Shown here piece by piece: positions 35,142-42,933 of a stretch of DNA of 50,637 nucleotides (its first letter is position 1; every line of letters starts with the position of its first letter). This stretch comes from Rhodobiaceae bacterium (lineage in GTDB: Bacteria; Pseudomonadota; Alphaproteobacteria; RS24). The notes under the pieces are model-generated. The model had not been told where the DNA came from. It ran no database searches and saw only the letters and a list, made by a program, of their open reading frames with translations. A program made the translations under genes and the position numbers. The stretch is from assembly GCA_018673175.1 (NCBI GenBank), contig JABHDF010000028.1, forward strand, positions 1 through 50,637. The letters are read 5' to 3'.

Positions 35142-35339
35142 ATGAATTGGGTCATTGTTTTTGTTTTGATAGCCGGAACATCCGGGAAACCGAGCGATGT
35201 TGAGTATGTGAAAACAAACCAGCGTTTTTCAGAGATCGAAGTTTGCCGTAAAAAAGCGTCTGAGCTGAATGTTTATGCAGAAATGCCGAGCATCGATAAC
35301 GGATTGCTACATCAATACTATATGTGCGTCGCGATTTAA
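35142..35339 (+). CDS. Small exported protein of unknown function
   Basis: A 65-residue product beginning MNWVIVFVLIAGTSG, which looks like a short signal peptide or membrane anchor. The mature part has two cysteines (35 in SEIEVCRKKAS and 62 in YYMCVAI) spaced as in many small periplasmic proteins held by one disulfide. No family is recognised. GAAAGG nine bases upstream could be the ribosome site. It lies 17 bases after the hypothetical lipoprotein on the same strand, in the same A/T-rich stretch. It may be a real small gene, but conservation cannot be checked here. Confidence 0.5.
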   Translation: MNWVIVFVLIAGTSGKPSDVEYVKTNQRFSEIEVCRKKASELNVYAEMPSIDNGLLHQYYMCVAI

Positions 35340-35608
35340 TCCTTTTATCCCTTGCCGCCAAATTGTTTTACCACAATTAGTGTGGGATTTGGCCGCTAAG
35401 ATGCCCGTAAGTTACCTGCAATTCAACAAGGCGCTCAACGCGGCTATTTTTTGTTACTGGCTTGCAGTGAATTTATTGCCCGAAGCGAAATTCCGCCGCA
35501 TTCGCCCCAGCGCACACGCTTCCTTAACCTTGGCCCGTGTAAAAGCCATGTTTCGGGGCTAGTCATCTGGCGCATCTCCTGCTATGAAGCGCGCACAAAG
35601 TTGTTTTT
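35340..35608. other. Gap before tRNA-Leu with no firm gene
   Basis: Between the small exported protein and tRNA-Leu there is no convincing gene. An ATG at 35401 opens 53 codons to 35562, rich in Ala, Arg and Leu, with no ribosome site and no family resemblance. It could be a remnant or chance. No terminator or clear promoter was found. Confidence 0.4.
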
Positions 35609-35693
35609 GCGGGCGTGGCGGAATTGGTAGACGCGCTAGATTTAGGTTCTAGTACCGAGAGGTGTGGGGGTTCAAGTCCCTTCGCCCGCACCA
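35609..35693 (+). tRNA. tRNA-Leu (anticodon UAG)
   Basis: An 85-base class II tRNA. Acceptor arms GCGGGCG (35609-35615) and CGCCCGC (35683-35689) pair perfectly, and CCA is encoded at 35691-35693. The anticodon stem CTAGA/TCTAG encloses the loop TTTAGGT with anticodon TAG at 35643-35645. The long variable arm (TACCGAGAGGTG) is typical of Leu. The T arm has GGGTTCAAGTCCC. Confidence 0.97.
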
Positions 35694-35761
35694 TACAAAT
35701 AGGGGTGTAATCACCACCCAACACAATTTTTAAAGGCTGAATACAGCCGAAAGAGGATAAA

Positions 35762-37246
35762 ATGGATATCAAAGAAATCAACGTCGAAGGCCTGGCGCGC
35801 GAAGTGCAAATCACCATCGCAGCGACCGATCTTGCCAAACAACTCGACGAGAAAATCGAAAGCGTTAAAGGCCAAGTGCAAATCAAAGGCTTCCGCCCAG
35901 GTAAAGTGCCGGCCGCTCATGTGCGCAAAACCTTCGGTGAGCAATTGATGGGCGAGATTGTTCAAGAGACCGTCAACACCAGCAGCCAAAAAATGCTCTC
36001 AGACCGCGACGAGCGTCCTGCCATGCAACCAGAAATTAAACTGGTCGGCGAAGTCGATGCCATCATCGCTGGCACCGCAGATTTGGTTTATGACATTACT
36101 TATGAAGTTATCCCGCCGATTACGCTGACGGATTTCTCGAAACTGAAACTAGAAAAACCAACCGTTGAAATCGACGAAGCCCGCGTCGATGAAGCGCTGG
36201 AACGTTTGGCCTCGAGCCGCAAAGATTTTGTGGCCCGCGCCAAAACCGCGAAAGCCCAAAACGGCGACCGCGTGAAAATCGACTTCCTCGGACGCGTCGA
36301 TGGCGAAGCCTTTGATGGCGGCGCTGGCGAAGGCTTTGACCTTGAGTTGGGCTCAGGCCAGTTTATTCCGGGCTTTGAAGAGCAATTGGTTGGCACGAAA
36401 GCCGGCGACAAAATAGACGTCGCGGTTGATTTCCCAGCCGATTATGGCTCCGCCGATTTGGCCGGCAAAGCGGCCGTGTTTGAGTGCACCGTGCATGAAG
36501 TAAGCGAAGCCAAAGACGCCGAAATTAACGAAGACTTTGCAAGCTCTTTGGGCATGGAAAGCCTCGAGAAATTGAAAGAAGCCATGCGCGAGCAAATTGG
36601 TGCCGATTACAGCCAAATGTCGCGCGGCCATCTGAAAAAAGACCTGCTCGACCAACTGGCCGAGACGCATGATTTCGATTTGCCACCGAGCATGGTGGAT
36701 ATGGAATTCGAACAAATCTGGGGCCAATTCCAACAAGAGCTGGCAACCCAAGAGAAGAAAATCGAAGACCTGGATGAGAGCGAAGATGAGATGCGCGCCG
36801 AATATCGCAACATCGCCGTTCGCCGCGTGCGCACAGGCTTGGTATTGGCCGAAGTGGGCAATAATAATTCCATCGAAGTGAGCCAAGAAGAATTGAACCA
36901 AGGCCTCATGCAACGGGTACAACAATTCCCTGGGCAAGAGCAGCAAGTGTTTGAGTATTTCCAGCAAAACCCAGACGCTATGTCGCAAATTCGCGCGCCG
37001 CTTTTTGAAGAAAAAGTAGTCGACTTTATTTGTGAAATGGCCACCGTCACCGACAAAAAAGTGTCGCTAGAAGACCTGATGGTCGAGCCGGGTGCGGAAG
37101 ACGAAGACAAGCCGAAGGCGAAAAAAGCAGCGGCCAAAAAGCCAGCCGCGAAAAAAGCGCCAGCGAAAAAACCAGCCGCTAAAAAGCCTGCTGCCAAGAA
37201 GCCAGCGGCGAAAAAGCCAGCCAAGAAAGCCGCAGATAAAGAGTAA
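35762..37246 (+). CDS. tig: Trigger factor
   Basis: Ribosome-bound chaperone and prolyl isomerase that meets nascent chains at the exit tunnel. The 494-residue product has the ribosome-docking signature GFRPGKVP at 43-50, an FKBP-type domain around GDRVKIDFLGRVDGEAFDGG to FVGTKAGDKIDV-like sequence (about 160-245), and the helical C-terminal chaperone domain. The last 45-50 residues are an added low-complexity tail of AAKKPAAKK repeats, absent from E. coli Tig. The gene is followed 88 bases later by clpP, in the common order tig-clpP-clpX-lon. Upstream is tRNA-Leu, 68 bases away. Confidence 0.96.
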   Translation: MDIKEINVEGLAREVQITIAATDLAKQLDEKIESVKGQVQIKGFRPGKVPAAHVRKTFGEQLMGEIVQETVNTSSQKMLSDRDERPAMQPEIKLVGEVDAIIAGTADLVYDITYEVIPPITLTDFSKLKLEKPTVEIDEARVDEALERLASSRKDFVARAKTAKAQNGDRVKIDFLGRVDGEAFDGGAGEGFDLELGSGQFIPGFEEQLVGTKAGDKIDVAVDFPADYGSADLAGKAAVFECTVHEVSEAKDAEINEDFASSLGMESLEKLKEAMREQIGADYSQMSRGHLKKDLLDQLAETHDFDLPPSMVDMEFEQIWGQFQQELATQEKKIEDLDESEDEMRAEYRNIAVRRVRTGLVLAEVGNNNSIEVSQEELNQGLMQRVQQFPGQEQQVFEYFQQNPDAMSQIRAPLFEEKVVDFICEMATVTDKKVSLEDLMVEPGAEDEDKPKAKKAAAKKPAAKKAPAKKPAAKKPAAKKPAAKKPAKKAADKE

Positions 37247-37281
37247 TCGTATCGGCGGTTCACTTTCCTGAGCTATTTCCC

Positions 37282-37309
37282 TTGGAAATTGCTGCAAAGC
37301 ACCCCACAT
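37282..37309 (+). promoter_or_regulatory. Heat-shock (sigma-32-like) promoter of clpP
   Basis: CTTGGAA (TTGGAA at 37282-37287), a 14-base spacer and CCCCACAT at 37302-37309 match the RpoH pattern CTTGAAA...CCCCAT. It lies about 25 bases before the clpP start. The promoter ahead of lon has the same spacer length and an identical -10 sequence. Confidence 0.7.
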
Positions 37310-37334
37310 TATGGGGAGCTTATAGGAGAGAAGA

Positions 37335-37979
37335 ATGCACGATTTGGTTGATAACCTAACGAACTCGCTAGTCCCGATGGTGGTGGAGCAATCCAGCCGC
37401 GGGGAGCGCGCCTACGACATTTATTCGCGTTTGCTGAAAGAACGGGTGATTTTTGTCACCGGCGGTGTCGAAGATCATATGGCCAGCCTCATCACGGCGC
37501 AGCTTTTGTTTCTGGAAGCGGAAAACCCGAAAAAAGAAATTTCCATGTACATCAACTCGCCCGGCGGGGTGGTGACATCTGGCATGGCGATTTATGACAC
37601 CATGCAATATATCCGCGCGCCGGTAGCCACTTTGTGCATCGGCCAAGCGGCCTCTATGGGCTCGCTGTTGCTCACGGCTGGCGAAAAGGGCATGCGGTTT
37701 GCTTTGCCGAATGCGCGCGTCATGGTGCATCAGCCATCGGGCGGTTTTCAGGGCCAAGCCTCCGACATCGAGCGCCACGCGCAAGAGATTTTGGATATGC
37801 GCTCGCGCCTCAATAAAATTTATGTTGAGCATACCGGGCAGACCTTACGCAAAATTGAAGACGCGTTAGAGCGCGACACGTTCATGACGGCCGAACAAGC
37901 GAAAGACTTCGGCCTCATCGATGAAGTGTCTTATAAACGCGCCGATGAGAGCGACAAAAAATCTGGCGGTAGCGATTAA
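37335..37979 (+). CDS. clpP: ATP-dependent Clp protease proteolytic subunit
   Basis: Serine peptidase forming the 14-subunit degradation chamber used by ClpX and ClpA. The 214-residue length is typical. The catalytic serine is Ser107 in [12 protein letters not shown] and the catalytic His is His132 in [11 protein letters not shown]; the Asp is in the [18 protein letters not shown] region. [20 protein letters not shown] is the conserved Gly-rich loop. The start ATG at 37335 is preceded by AGGAGAGAAG. It is followed 77 bases later by clpX, its ATPase partner, and preceded by a heat-shock-type promoter. Confidence 0.97.
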   Translation: MHDLVDNLTNSLVPMVVEQSSRGERAYDIYSRLLKERVIFVTGGVEDHMASLITAQLLFLEAENPKKEISMYINSPGGVVTSGMAIYDTMQYIRAPVATLCIGQAASMGSLLLTAGEKGMRFALPNARVMVHQPSGGFQGQASDIERHAQEILDMRSRLNKIYVEHTGQTLRKIEDALERDTFMTAEQAKDFGLIDEVSYKRADESDKKSGGSD

Positions 37980-38056
37980 CCTTTTGATGAAGCGCATGGG
38001 GTATCTTATGCGGCAAAGGCAAAACCATCAGTTAGACCTGATAAGAGGACGAGAAG

Positions 38057-39382
38057 ATGAGCAAAGTAGGTAGCGGAAGCAGTGCAGGCGGTAGCCCAAC
38101 GGGCGGGTCTGGCGGTAAAGACGGCGGCGATAGCAAAAGCACTCTGTATTGTTCGTTCTGCGGCAAGAGCCAGCACGAAGTGCGCAAGCTCATCGCGGGC
38201 CCAACGGTTTTCATTTGCGATGAATGCGTCGAGCTATGCATGGATATCATCCGTGAAGAGAGCAAATCCTCGACCCTTAAAACGCAAGACGGCGTGCCAA
38301 CGCCAACTGAAATTTTGGAAGTCTTAGACGATTATGTCATTGGTCAGCCGCACGCCAAACGCGTGCTGTCTGTGGCGGTGCACAATCACTATAAGCGCTT
38401 GAACCACGATCAAAAAGGCTCGGACGTCGAGCTGTCCAAGTCGAATATTCTGCTGGTTGGTCCAACGGGTTGCGGTAAAACTTTGCTGGCACAAACGCTG
38501 GCGCGCATTCTCGATGTGCCGTTCACCATGGCCGACGCTACCACGCTGACCGAGGCAGGCTACGTGGGCGAAGACGTGGAGAACATTATTTTGAAATTGC
38601 TGCAGGCGGCTGACTATAACGTCGAGCGGGCCGAGCGCGGTATCGTCTATATTGATGAGGTCGATAAAATTAGCCGCAAGGCGGACAATCCATCCATCAC
38701 CCGCGATGTATCGGGCGAAGGGGTGCAGCAGGCTTTGTTGAAAATCATGGAAGGCACGGTTGCCTCTGTGCCGCCACAAGGGGGCCGTAAGCACCCTCAG
38801 CAAGAGTTTTTGCAGGTCGACACCACCAACATCCTATTTATCTGCGGCGGTGCCTTTGCGGGGCTGGAGCGGATTATCTCGAAGCGCGGTAGCGAAACCT
38901 CTATTGGCTTTAACGCCAAAGTGGATATGCCAGAAGAGCGCAATACGGGCGAGCTTTTGCAGGAGCTGGAACCAGATGACTTGGTTAAAGTCGGTCTCAT
39001 TCCAGAATTTGTGGGTCGTTTGCCTGTCTTGGCCACTTTGGAAGATTTGGATGAGAACGCGCTAGTGACGATTTTGAGCCAGCCGAAAAATGCTCTGGTG
39101 AAACAATATCAGCGCTTGTTCAGCATGGAAGAGTGCAATTTGAACTTCCAAGATGACGCTTTGGTTGCCGTGGCTCGCAAGGCGATTGCGCGCAAAACGG
39201 GCGCGCGGGGTTTGCGCTCCGTGATTGAGGGCATTTTGCTGGATACGATGTTTGAGCTGCCAGGTCTGGATGGCGTGCAAGAAGTGGTTATCAGCAAAGA
39301 GGTCGTCGAGGGCTCGGCCAAGCCGCTTTATATTTACGCTGAAAAAGGCGAAGAAGCCGCGAGCGCGCCTTCGGCCTCGTAA
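38057..39382 (+). CDS. clpX: ATP-dependent Clp protease ATP-binding subunit ClpX
   Basis: AAA+ unfoldase that recognises tagged or regulatory proteins and feeds them to ClpP. The 441-residue product has an N-terminal zinc domain with Cys32, Cys35, Cys54 and Cys57, Walker A GPTGCGKT at 135-142, Walker [12 protein letters not shown], and the pore and sensor segments [16 protein letters not shown] and [15 protein letters not shown]. About 30 Gly/Ser-rich residues precede the zinc domain, longer than in E. coli. I see no separate promoter in the 77-base gap after clpP, so it is probably co-transcribed. A terminator follows at 39417-39450. Confidence 0.97.
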   Translation: MSKVGSGSSAGGSPTGGSGGKDGGDSKSTLYCSFCGKSQHEVRKLIAGPTVFICDECVELCMDIIREESKSSTLKTQDGVPTPTEILEVLDDYVIGQPHAKRVLSVAVHNHYKRLNHDQKGSDVELSKSNILLVGPTGCGKTLLAQTLARILDVPFTMADATTLTEAGYVGEDVENIILKLLQAADYNVERAERGIVYIDEVDKISRKADNPSITRDVSGEGVQQALLKIMEGTVASVPPQGGRKHPQQEFLQVDTTNILFICGGAFAGLERIISKRGSETSIGFNAKVDMPEERNTGELLQELEPDDLVKVGLIPEFVGRLPVLATLEDLDENALVTILSQPKNALVKQYQRLFSMEECNLNFQDDALVAVARKAIARKTGARGLRSVIEGILLDTMFELPGLDGVQEVVISKEVVEGSAKPLYIYAEKGEEAASAPSAS

Positions 39383-39416
39383 CAAACGCCGGCTTTTTAA
39401 AAAATTTATTTTCACG

Positions 39417-39450
39417 AGCCCGTAGCTTTTAGCTGCGGGCTTTTGTTTTG
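39417..39450 (+). terminator. Intrinsic terminator after clpX
   Basis: AGCCCGTAGC (39417-39426) pairs with GCTGCGGGCT (39432-39441), with one T-G wobble and a 5-base loop, followed by TTTTGTTTTG. It lies 35 bases past the clpX stop and separates clpX from the lon promoter. Confidence 0.85.
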
Positions 39451-39564
39451 GGTCTCTGCTTTAGGATCTGCTTTCGCCGCTGCTTTGGGCTCAGCTTTCG
39501 CCTCTTTTCTCCCCTCTATTTTGGGGTGGAGCCAAAATGTCGCGCAAAGATTTTGAGGCCCCGC

Positions 39565-39594
39565 TATTGAAAACCATGTGGATGAACCCCACAT
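39565..39594 (+). promoter_or_regulatory. Heat-shock (sigma-32-like) promoter of lon
   Basis: TATTGAAA (39565-39572), a 14-base spacer and CCCCACAT (39587-39594) match the RpoH promoter pattern, about 80 bases before the lon start. The remaining gap (39451-39564) holds no gene; its antisense reading has a short Lys/Ala-rich open frame noted elsewhere. Confidence 0.75.
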
Positions 39595-39672
39595 CTTAAG
39601 AGAAGATTTTTGACCTCCGTTGCGGAATCGACAGTTAATGATTTCATAACGAGATAATAGGAAAGTAGGCAT

Positions 39673-42093
39673 ATGAGCGACCTAAGCGAAAAACAAACCG
39701 AAATCCCTGTAGTTCTACCTGTTCTGCCGTTGCGCAACATTGTTGTGTTCCCAGGCATGATTGTGCCGCTATTTGTCGGCCGCGAAAAATCTATTCGCGC
39801 GCTGGAAGATGTGATGGCCGACGATAAGGAAATGTTGCTGGTCAGCCAAAAAGATGGCGACCAAGACGACCCTCAACCCGAAGACATGCACGAGATTGGC
39901 ACCATTGGTACCGTCTTGCAGATGCTCAAATTGCCAGATGGCACGGTGAAGGTTTTGGTCGAAGGCCAAGCCCGCGTGCAAATGCTCGAGTATCTCCCCA
40001 ATGATAATTTCTTCCAGGCCAGCGCTTTGCCGCTGATGGAAGACGGCGAAGATGGCGAAGAAATTCGCGCCCTGATGCGCACAGCCGTCAGCCAATTTGA
40101 TGGCTATGTGAAATTAAACCGCAAAATTCCACCCGAAGTTCAATCCAACGTAAGCCAAATCGACGATCCGGTAAAACTGGCCGATACGATTGCCGGTCAC
40201 TTGAACATCACGCTGGATGAGAAGCAGGCTTTGCTAGAAATCCTCTCGGTCGACAAACGCCTCGAGGCGATTTTGGGCCATATGGAAGGCGAAGTCGGGG
40301 TCTTGCAGGTCGAGAAGAAAATCCGCGGTCGCGTGAAGCGCCAGATGGAGAAAACCCAGCGCGAGTATTATTTGAATGAGCAAATGAAAGCCATTCAAAA
40401 AGAACTCGGCGAGGGCGAAGATGGCGGCGATGAGCTGGCCGAACTCGAAGAGAGCATTGCCAAGACCAAGCTTTCGAAAGAGGCACGCGAAAAAGCCGAT
40501 GCCGAGCTGAAGAAATTGCGCAACATGAGCCCAATGTCGGCAGAAGCCACTGTGGTTCGCAATTATCTCGATTGGCTGCTGGCTGTGCCATGGGGCAAAA
40601 AGAGCCGCATCAAAAAAGATTTGGGTCACGCCGAAACCGTTCTGAACGTCGACCATTATGGGCTCGATAAGGTGAAAGAACGCATCCTAGAGTATTTAGC
40701 GGTGCAACAACGCTCCAAGAAGCTCAAAGGGCCTATTCTGTGCCTTGTGGGGCCCCCAGGCGTTGGGAAGACCTCGCTCGGCAAATCGATTGCCAAAGCC
40801 ACTGGACGCGAGTTTGCTCGTATGTCTTTGGGTGGCGTGCGCGATGAGAGCGAAATCCGCGGTCACCGCCGCACCTACATTGGCTCCATGCCAGGTAAGG
40901 TGATGCAGTCGATGAAGAAAATGAAAACCACCAATCCGCTTATTCTGTTGGATGAGATCGACAAATTGGGCGCCGATTATCGGGGCGATCCCTCGTCAGC
41001 TTTGTTGGAGGTTTTGGATCCGGAACAAAACAGTACTTTTGGCGACCACTATATGGAAGTCGATTATGACCTGTCGAATGTGATGTTTGTCACCACGGCC
41101 AACTCGTTAAACATTCCAGGGCCGTTGCTGGATCGGATGGAAATCATTCGCATCGCTGGCTATACCGAAGATGAGAAAGTGGAAATCGCCAAAGCGCATT
41201 TGGTGCCGCAAGTCATCGAAGAACACGGGCTGCGTGCGGGCGAGTTAGATTTGGACGAGAGTGCCATTCGCAAGATTGTGCAGACCTACACCCGCGAAGC
41301 TGGGGTGCGGGGGCTGAAGCGCGAGCTGGCCTCTTTGGCGCGCAAAGCGATTACCAAAATCGTTAAAGGCGAGCAAGAAACCGTGGCCATCGATGCGGGC
41401 AATCTGTCTGATTATGCAGGTGTCGAGCGGTTCCGGTTTGGACTGGCCGAAACGGAAGATCAAGTCGGGGTCGTAACTGGTTTGGCGTGGACGGAAGTCG
41501 GCGGCGAGCTGCTGACCATCGAAGGGGTCATGCTACCCGGCAAAGGACGCATGACGACGACGGGTAAATTGGGCGATGTGATGAAAGAATCAATCAACGC
41601 CGCTTCGTCCTATGTGCGCTCGCGAGCGACTGTTTTTGGCATTGAGCCGCCTTTATTTGAAAGAAAAGATATCCACGTTCATGTGCCCGAAGGGGCCACG
41701 CCCAAGGACGGTCCTTCGGCTGGCACAGCGATGGCAACCGCCATCGTGTCGGTGATGACGGGCATTCCCGTGCGCAAGGAAATTGCGATGACGGGCGAAG
41801 TGACGCTTCGCGGTCGTGTCTTGCCGATCGGTGGCTTGAAAGAAAAACTTCTGGCTGCGCTTCGTGGGGGTATCACTAAGGTATTGATTCCAAAGGAAAA
41901 TGAGAAAGACATTGCGGAAGTTCCAGATAATATCAAAGAGGGGCTCGAGATTATTCCAGTTGAAACTATGGACGAAGTTTTGCATCACGCTTTGCAAAAA
42001 GCGCCCAAAGCCATCGAGTGGGATGAGGACGCTTATTATGCCAGCCAAAAATTGGCGGCTGAAAATGGCAGAGGGGCGTCGCAAACCCATTAA
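39673..42093 (+). CDS. lon: ATP-dependent protease Lon
   Basis: AAA+ serine-lysine protease for misfolded and short-lived regulatory proteins. The 806-residue product has the N-terminal substrate domain (VLPVLPLRNIVVFPGMIVPL), a coiled-coil linker, Walker A GPPGVGKT at 360-367, Walker B NPLILLDEIDKLG, and the protease domain with catalytic Ser682 in PKDGPSAGTAMA and the Lys in GGLKEKLLAALRGG. All catalytic residues are present. The ATG at 39673 has TAGGAAAG upstream. It is driven by its own heat-shock-type promoter and lies immediately upstream of the HU gene. Confidence 0.98.
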   Translation: MSDLSEKQTEIPVVLPVLPLRNIVVFPGMIVPLFVGREKSIRALEDVMADDKEMLLVSQKDGDQDDPQPEDMHEIGTIGTVLQMLKLPDGTVKVLVEGQARVQMLEYLPNDNFFQASALPLMEDGEDGEEIRALMRTAVSQFDGYVKLNRKIPPEVQSNVSQIDDPVKLADTIAGHLNITLDEKQALLEILSVDKRLEAILGHMEGEVGVLQVEKKIRGRVKRQMEKTQREYYLNEQMKAIQKELGEGEDGGDELAELEESIAKTKLSKEAREKADAELKKLRNMSPMSAEATVVRNYLDWLLAVPWGKKSRIKKDLGHAETVLNVDHYGLDKVKERILEYLAVQQRSKKLKGPILCLVGPPGVGKTSLGKSIAKATGREFARMSLGGVRDESEIRGHRRTYIGSMPGKVMQSMKKMKTTNPLILLDEIDKLGADYRGDPSSALLEVLDPEQNSTFGDHYMEVDYDLSNVMFVTTANSLNIPGPLLDRMEIIRIAGYTEDEKVEIAKAHLVPQVIEEHGLRAGELDLDESAIRKIVQTYTREAGVRGLKRELASLARKAITKIVKGEQETVAIDAGNLSDYAGVERFRFGLAETEDQVGVVTGLAWTEVGGELLTIEGVMLPGKGRMTTTGKLGDVMKESINAASSYVRSRATVFGIEPPLFERKDIHVHVPEGATPKDGPSAGTAMATAIVSVMTGIPVRKEIAMTGEVTLRGRVLPIGGLKEKLLAALRGGITKVLIPKENEKDIAEVPDNIKEGLEIIPVETMDEVLHHALQKAPKAIEWDEDAYYASQKLAAENGRGASQTH

Positions 42094-42133
42094 GGATTTT
42101 AGCTGGTGCTCAAAGAACGCTGCGTAATTTGCT

Positions 42134-42161
42134 TTGACGGGAACTGGAATCGGCGCATAGG
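42134..42161 (+). promoter_or_regulatory. Possible promoter of the HU gene
   Basis: TTGACG at 42134-42139 is a good -35 box. CATAGG at 42156-42161, 16 bases on, is a modest -10. It lies about 45 bases before the HU start. The rest of the 112-base gap shows nothing else. Confidence 0.4.
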
Positions 42162-42205
42162 CTGTGTTTGTGGATGTTTAAACAACTTATTTTGGAGATT
42201 TAGCC

Positions 42206-42478
42206 ATGAACAAGAATGATCTTATTAGTCAAGTAGCTGAAGACAGCGGCCTGTCAAAAGTAGATGCAACCAAAGCCGTAGATAGCGTGCTGGACAATAT
42301 CGCGGGTGCCTTGGGCAACGGCGGCGAAGTTCGTCTCGTCGGTTTTGGTACATTTTCTGTATCGCACCGCAAAGCAACAACTGGCCGCAACCCACGTACG
42401 GGTGAAGCCATTCAAATTAAAGCTTCCAACCAGCCTAAATTCAAAGCTGGTAAAGCTCTGAAAGACGCCGTTAACTAG
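42206..42478 (+). CDS. hupB: DNA-binding protein HU
   Basis: Small histone-like protein that bends and compacts DNA as a dimer. The 90-residue length is standard. MNKNDLISQVAEDSGLSK is the helical base, VRLVGFGTFSVSHRKA the saddle, and GRNPRTGEAIQI the DNA-binding arm with its intercalating Pro. The C-terminus FKAGKALKDAVN is typical. GGAG precedes the ATG. It is 112 bases after lon and ends in a perfect terminator. HU after lon is the usual order in Alphaproteobacteria. The choice of hupB rather than hupA is by convention. Confidence 0.96.
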   Translation: MNKNDLISQVAEDSGLSKVDATKAVDSVLDNIAGALGNGGEVRLVGFGTFSVSHRKATTGRNPRTGEAIQIKASNQPKFKAGKALKDAVN

Positions 42479-42500
42479 GCATTCTTTCTACCTAATGAAG

Positions 42501-42541
42501 CATCGGCTGTTCTTTTTTTTGAACAGCCGATGTTTTTTTTT
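42501..42541 (+). terminator. Strong intrinsic terminator of the HU gene
   Basis: CATCGGCTGTTC (42501-42512) and GAACAGCCGATG (42521-42532) form a perfect 12-bp stem around an 8-T loop, followed by nine T (42533-42541). It separates HU from tRNA-Val. Confidence 0.96.
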
Positions 42542-42579
42542 GCATTCTTGCGAACTATGCGGTAAAGCCTTCAACCGTG

Positions 42580-42655
42580 GGGCGGTTAGCTCAGCTGGGA
42601 GAGCATCTCGTTTACACCGAGAGGGTCGGCGGTTCGATCCCGTCACCGCCCACCA
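42580..42655 (+). tRNA. tRNA-Val (anticodon UAC)
   Basis: A 76-base tRNA with CCA encoded. Acceptor arms GGGCGGT (42580-42586) and ACCGCCC (42645-42651) pair. The anticodon stem TCTCG/CGAGA encloses TTTACAC, with anticodon TAC at 42613-42615. The D arm TAGCTCAGCTGGGAGAGCA and T arm CGGTTCGATCCCG are standard. Confidence 0.97.
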
Positions 42656-42718
42656 TTTCCTTGAGGGAAGCCAATTTTGGTTTGCCTTAGGCGAAGCAAA
42701 CATTATCTGGCCAGAGGC

Positions 42719-42747
42719 TTGACAGTGTTTGAGACGCGCCGTAAGGA
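42719..42747 (+). promoter_or_regulatory. Possible promoter of tRNA-Asp
   Basis: A perfect TTGACA at 42719-42724 lies 17 bases before TAAGGA (42742-42747), which is a poor -10. It starts 42 bases before tRNA-Asp. The tRNA could also be read through from tRNA-Val, as no terminator was seen between them. Confidence 0.35.
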
Positions 42748-42760
42748 ATATCACACCTTA

Positions 42761-42837
<77 letters not shown>

Positions 42838-42854
42838 TTTTTATCACACATCGT

Positions 42855-42882
42855 TATAATTAAGTGCCCCCTCGCGAGGGCA
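42855..42882 (+). promoter_or_regulatory. Consensus -10 box and palindrome upstream of the autotransporter
   Basis: A perfect TATAAT lies at 42855-42860, 17 bases past the end of tRNA-Asp; no recognisable -35 box precedes it, since that position falls in the tRNA 3' end. Just downstream is a perfect 12-bp palindrome, CCCTCGCGAGGG (42869-42880), nested in TGCCC...GGGCA (42865-42882). It could be an operator or a hairpin at the start of the transcript. Confidence 0.45.
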
Positions 42883-42933
42883 GGCTTGCTAAGAATCAGC
42901 TTACCTTCGTAGCCTAGTTGGGTTGAGGTAGTT

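Noticed and set aside
35269-35562. 97-residue open frame overlapping the small exported protein
   Set aside because: Its first third overlaps a better candidate in another frame, it has no ribosome site and no recognisable domain.
35609-35693. tRNA-Leu as the attachment site of the A/T-rich island
   Set aside because: The island lies on the 5' side of the tRNA, and I see no integrase or repeat of the tRNA 3' end.
42680-42701. GTTTGC/GCAAAC as a terminator after tRNA-Val
   Set aside because: The stem is 6 bp with a 10-base loop and no T run follows.
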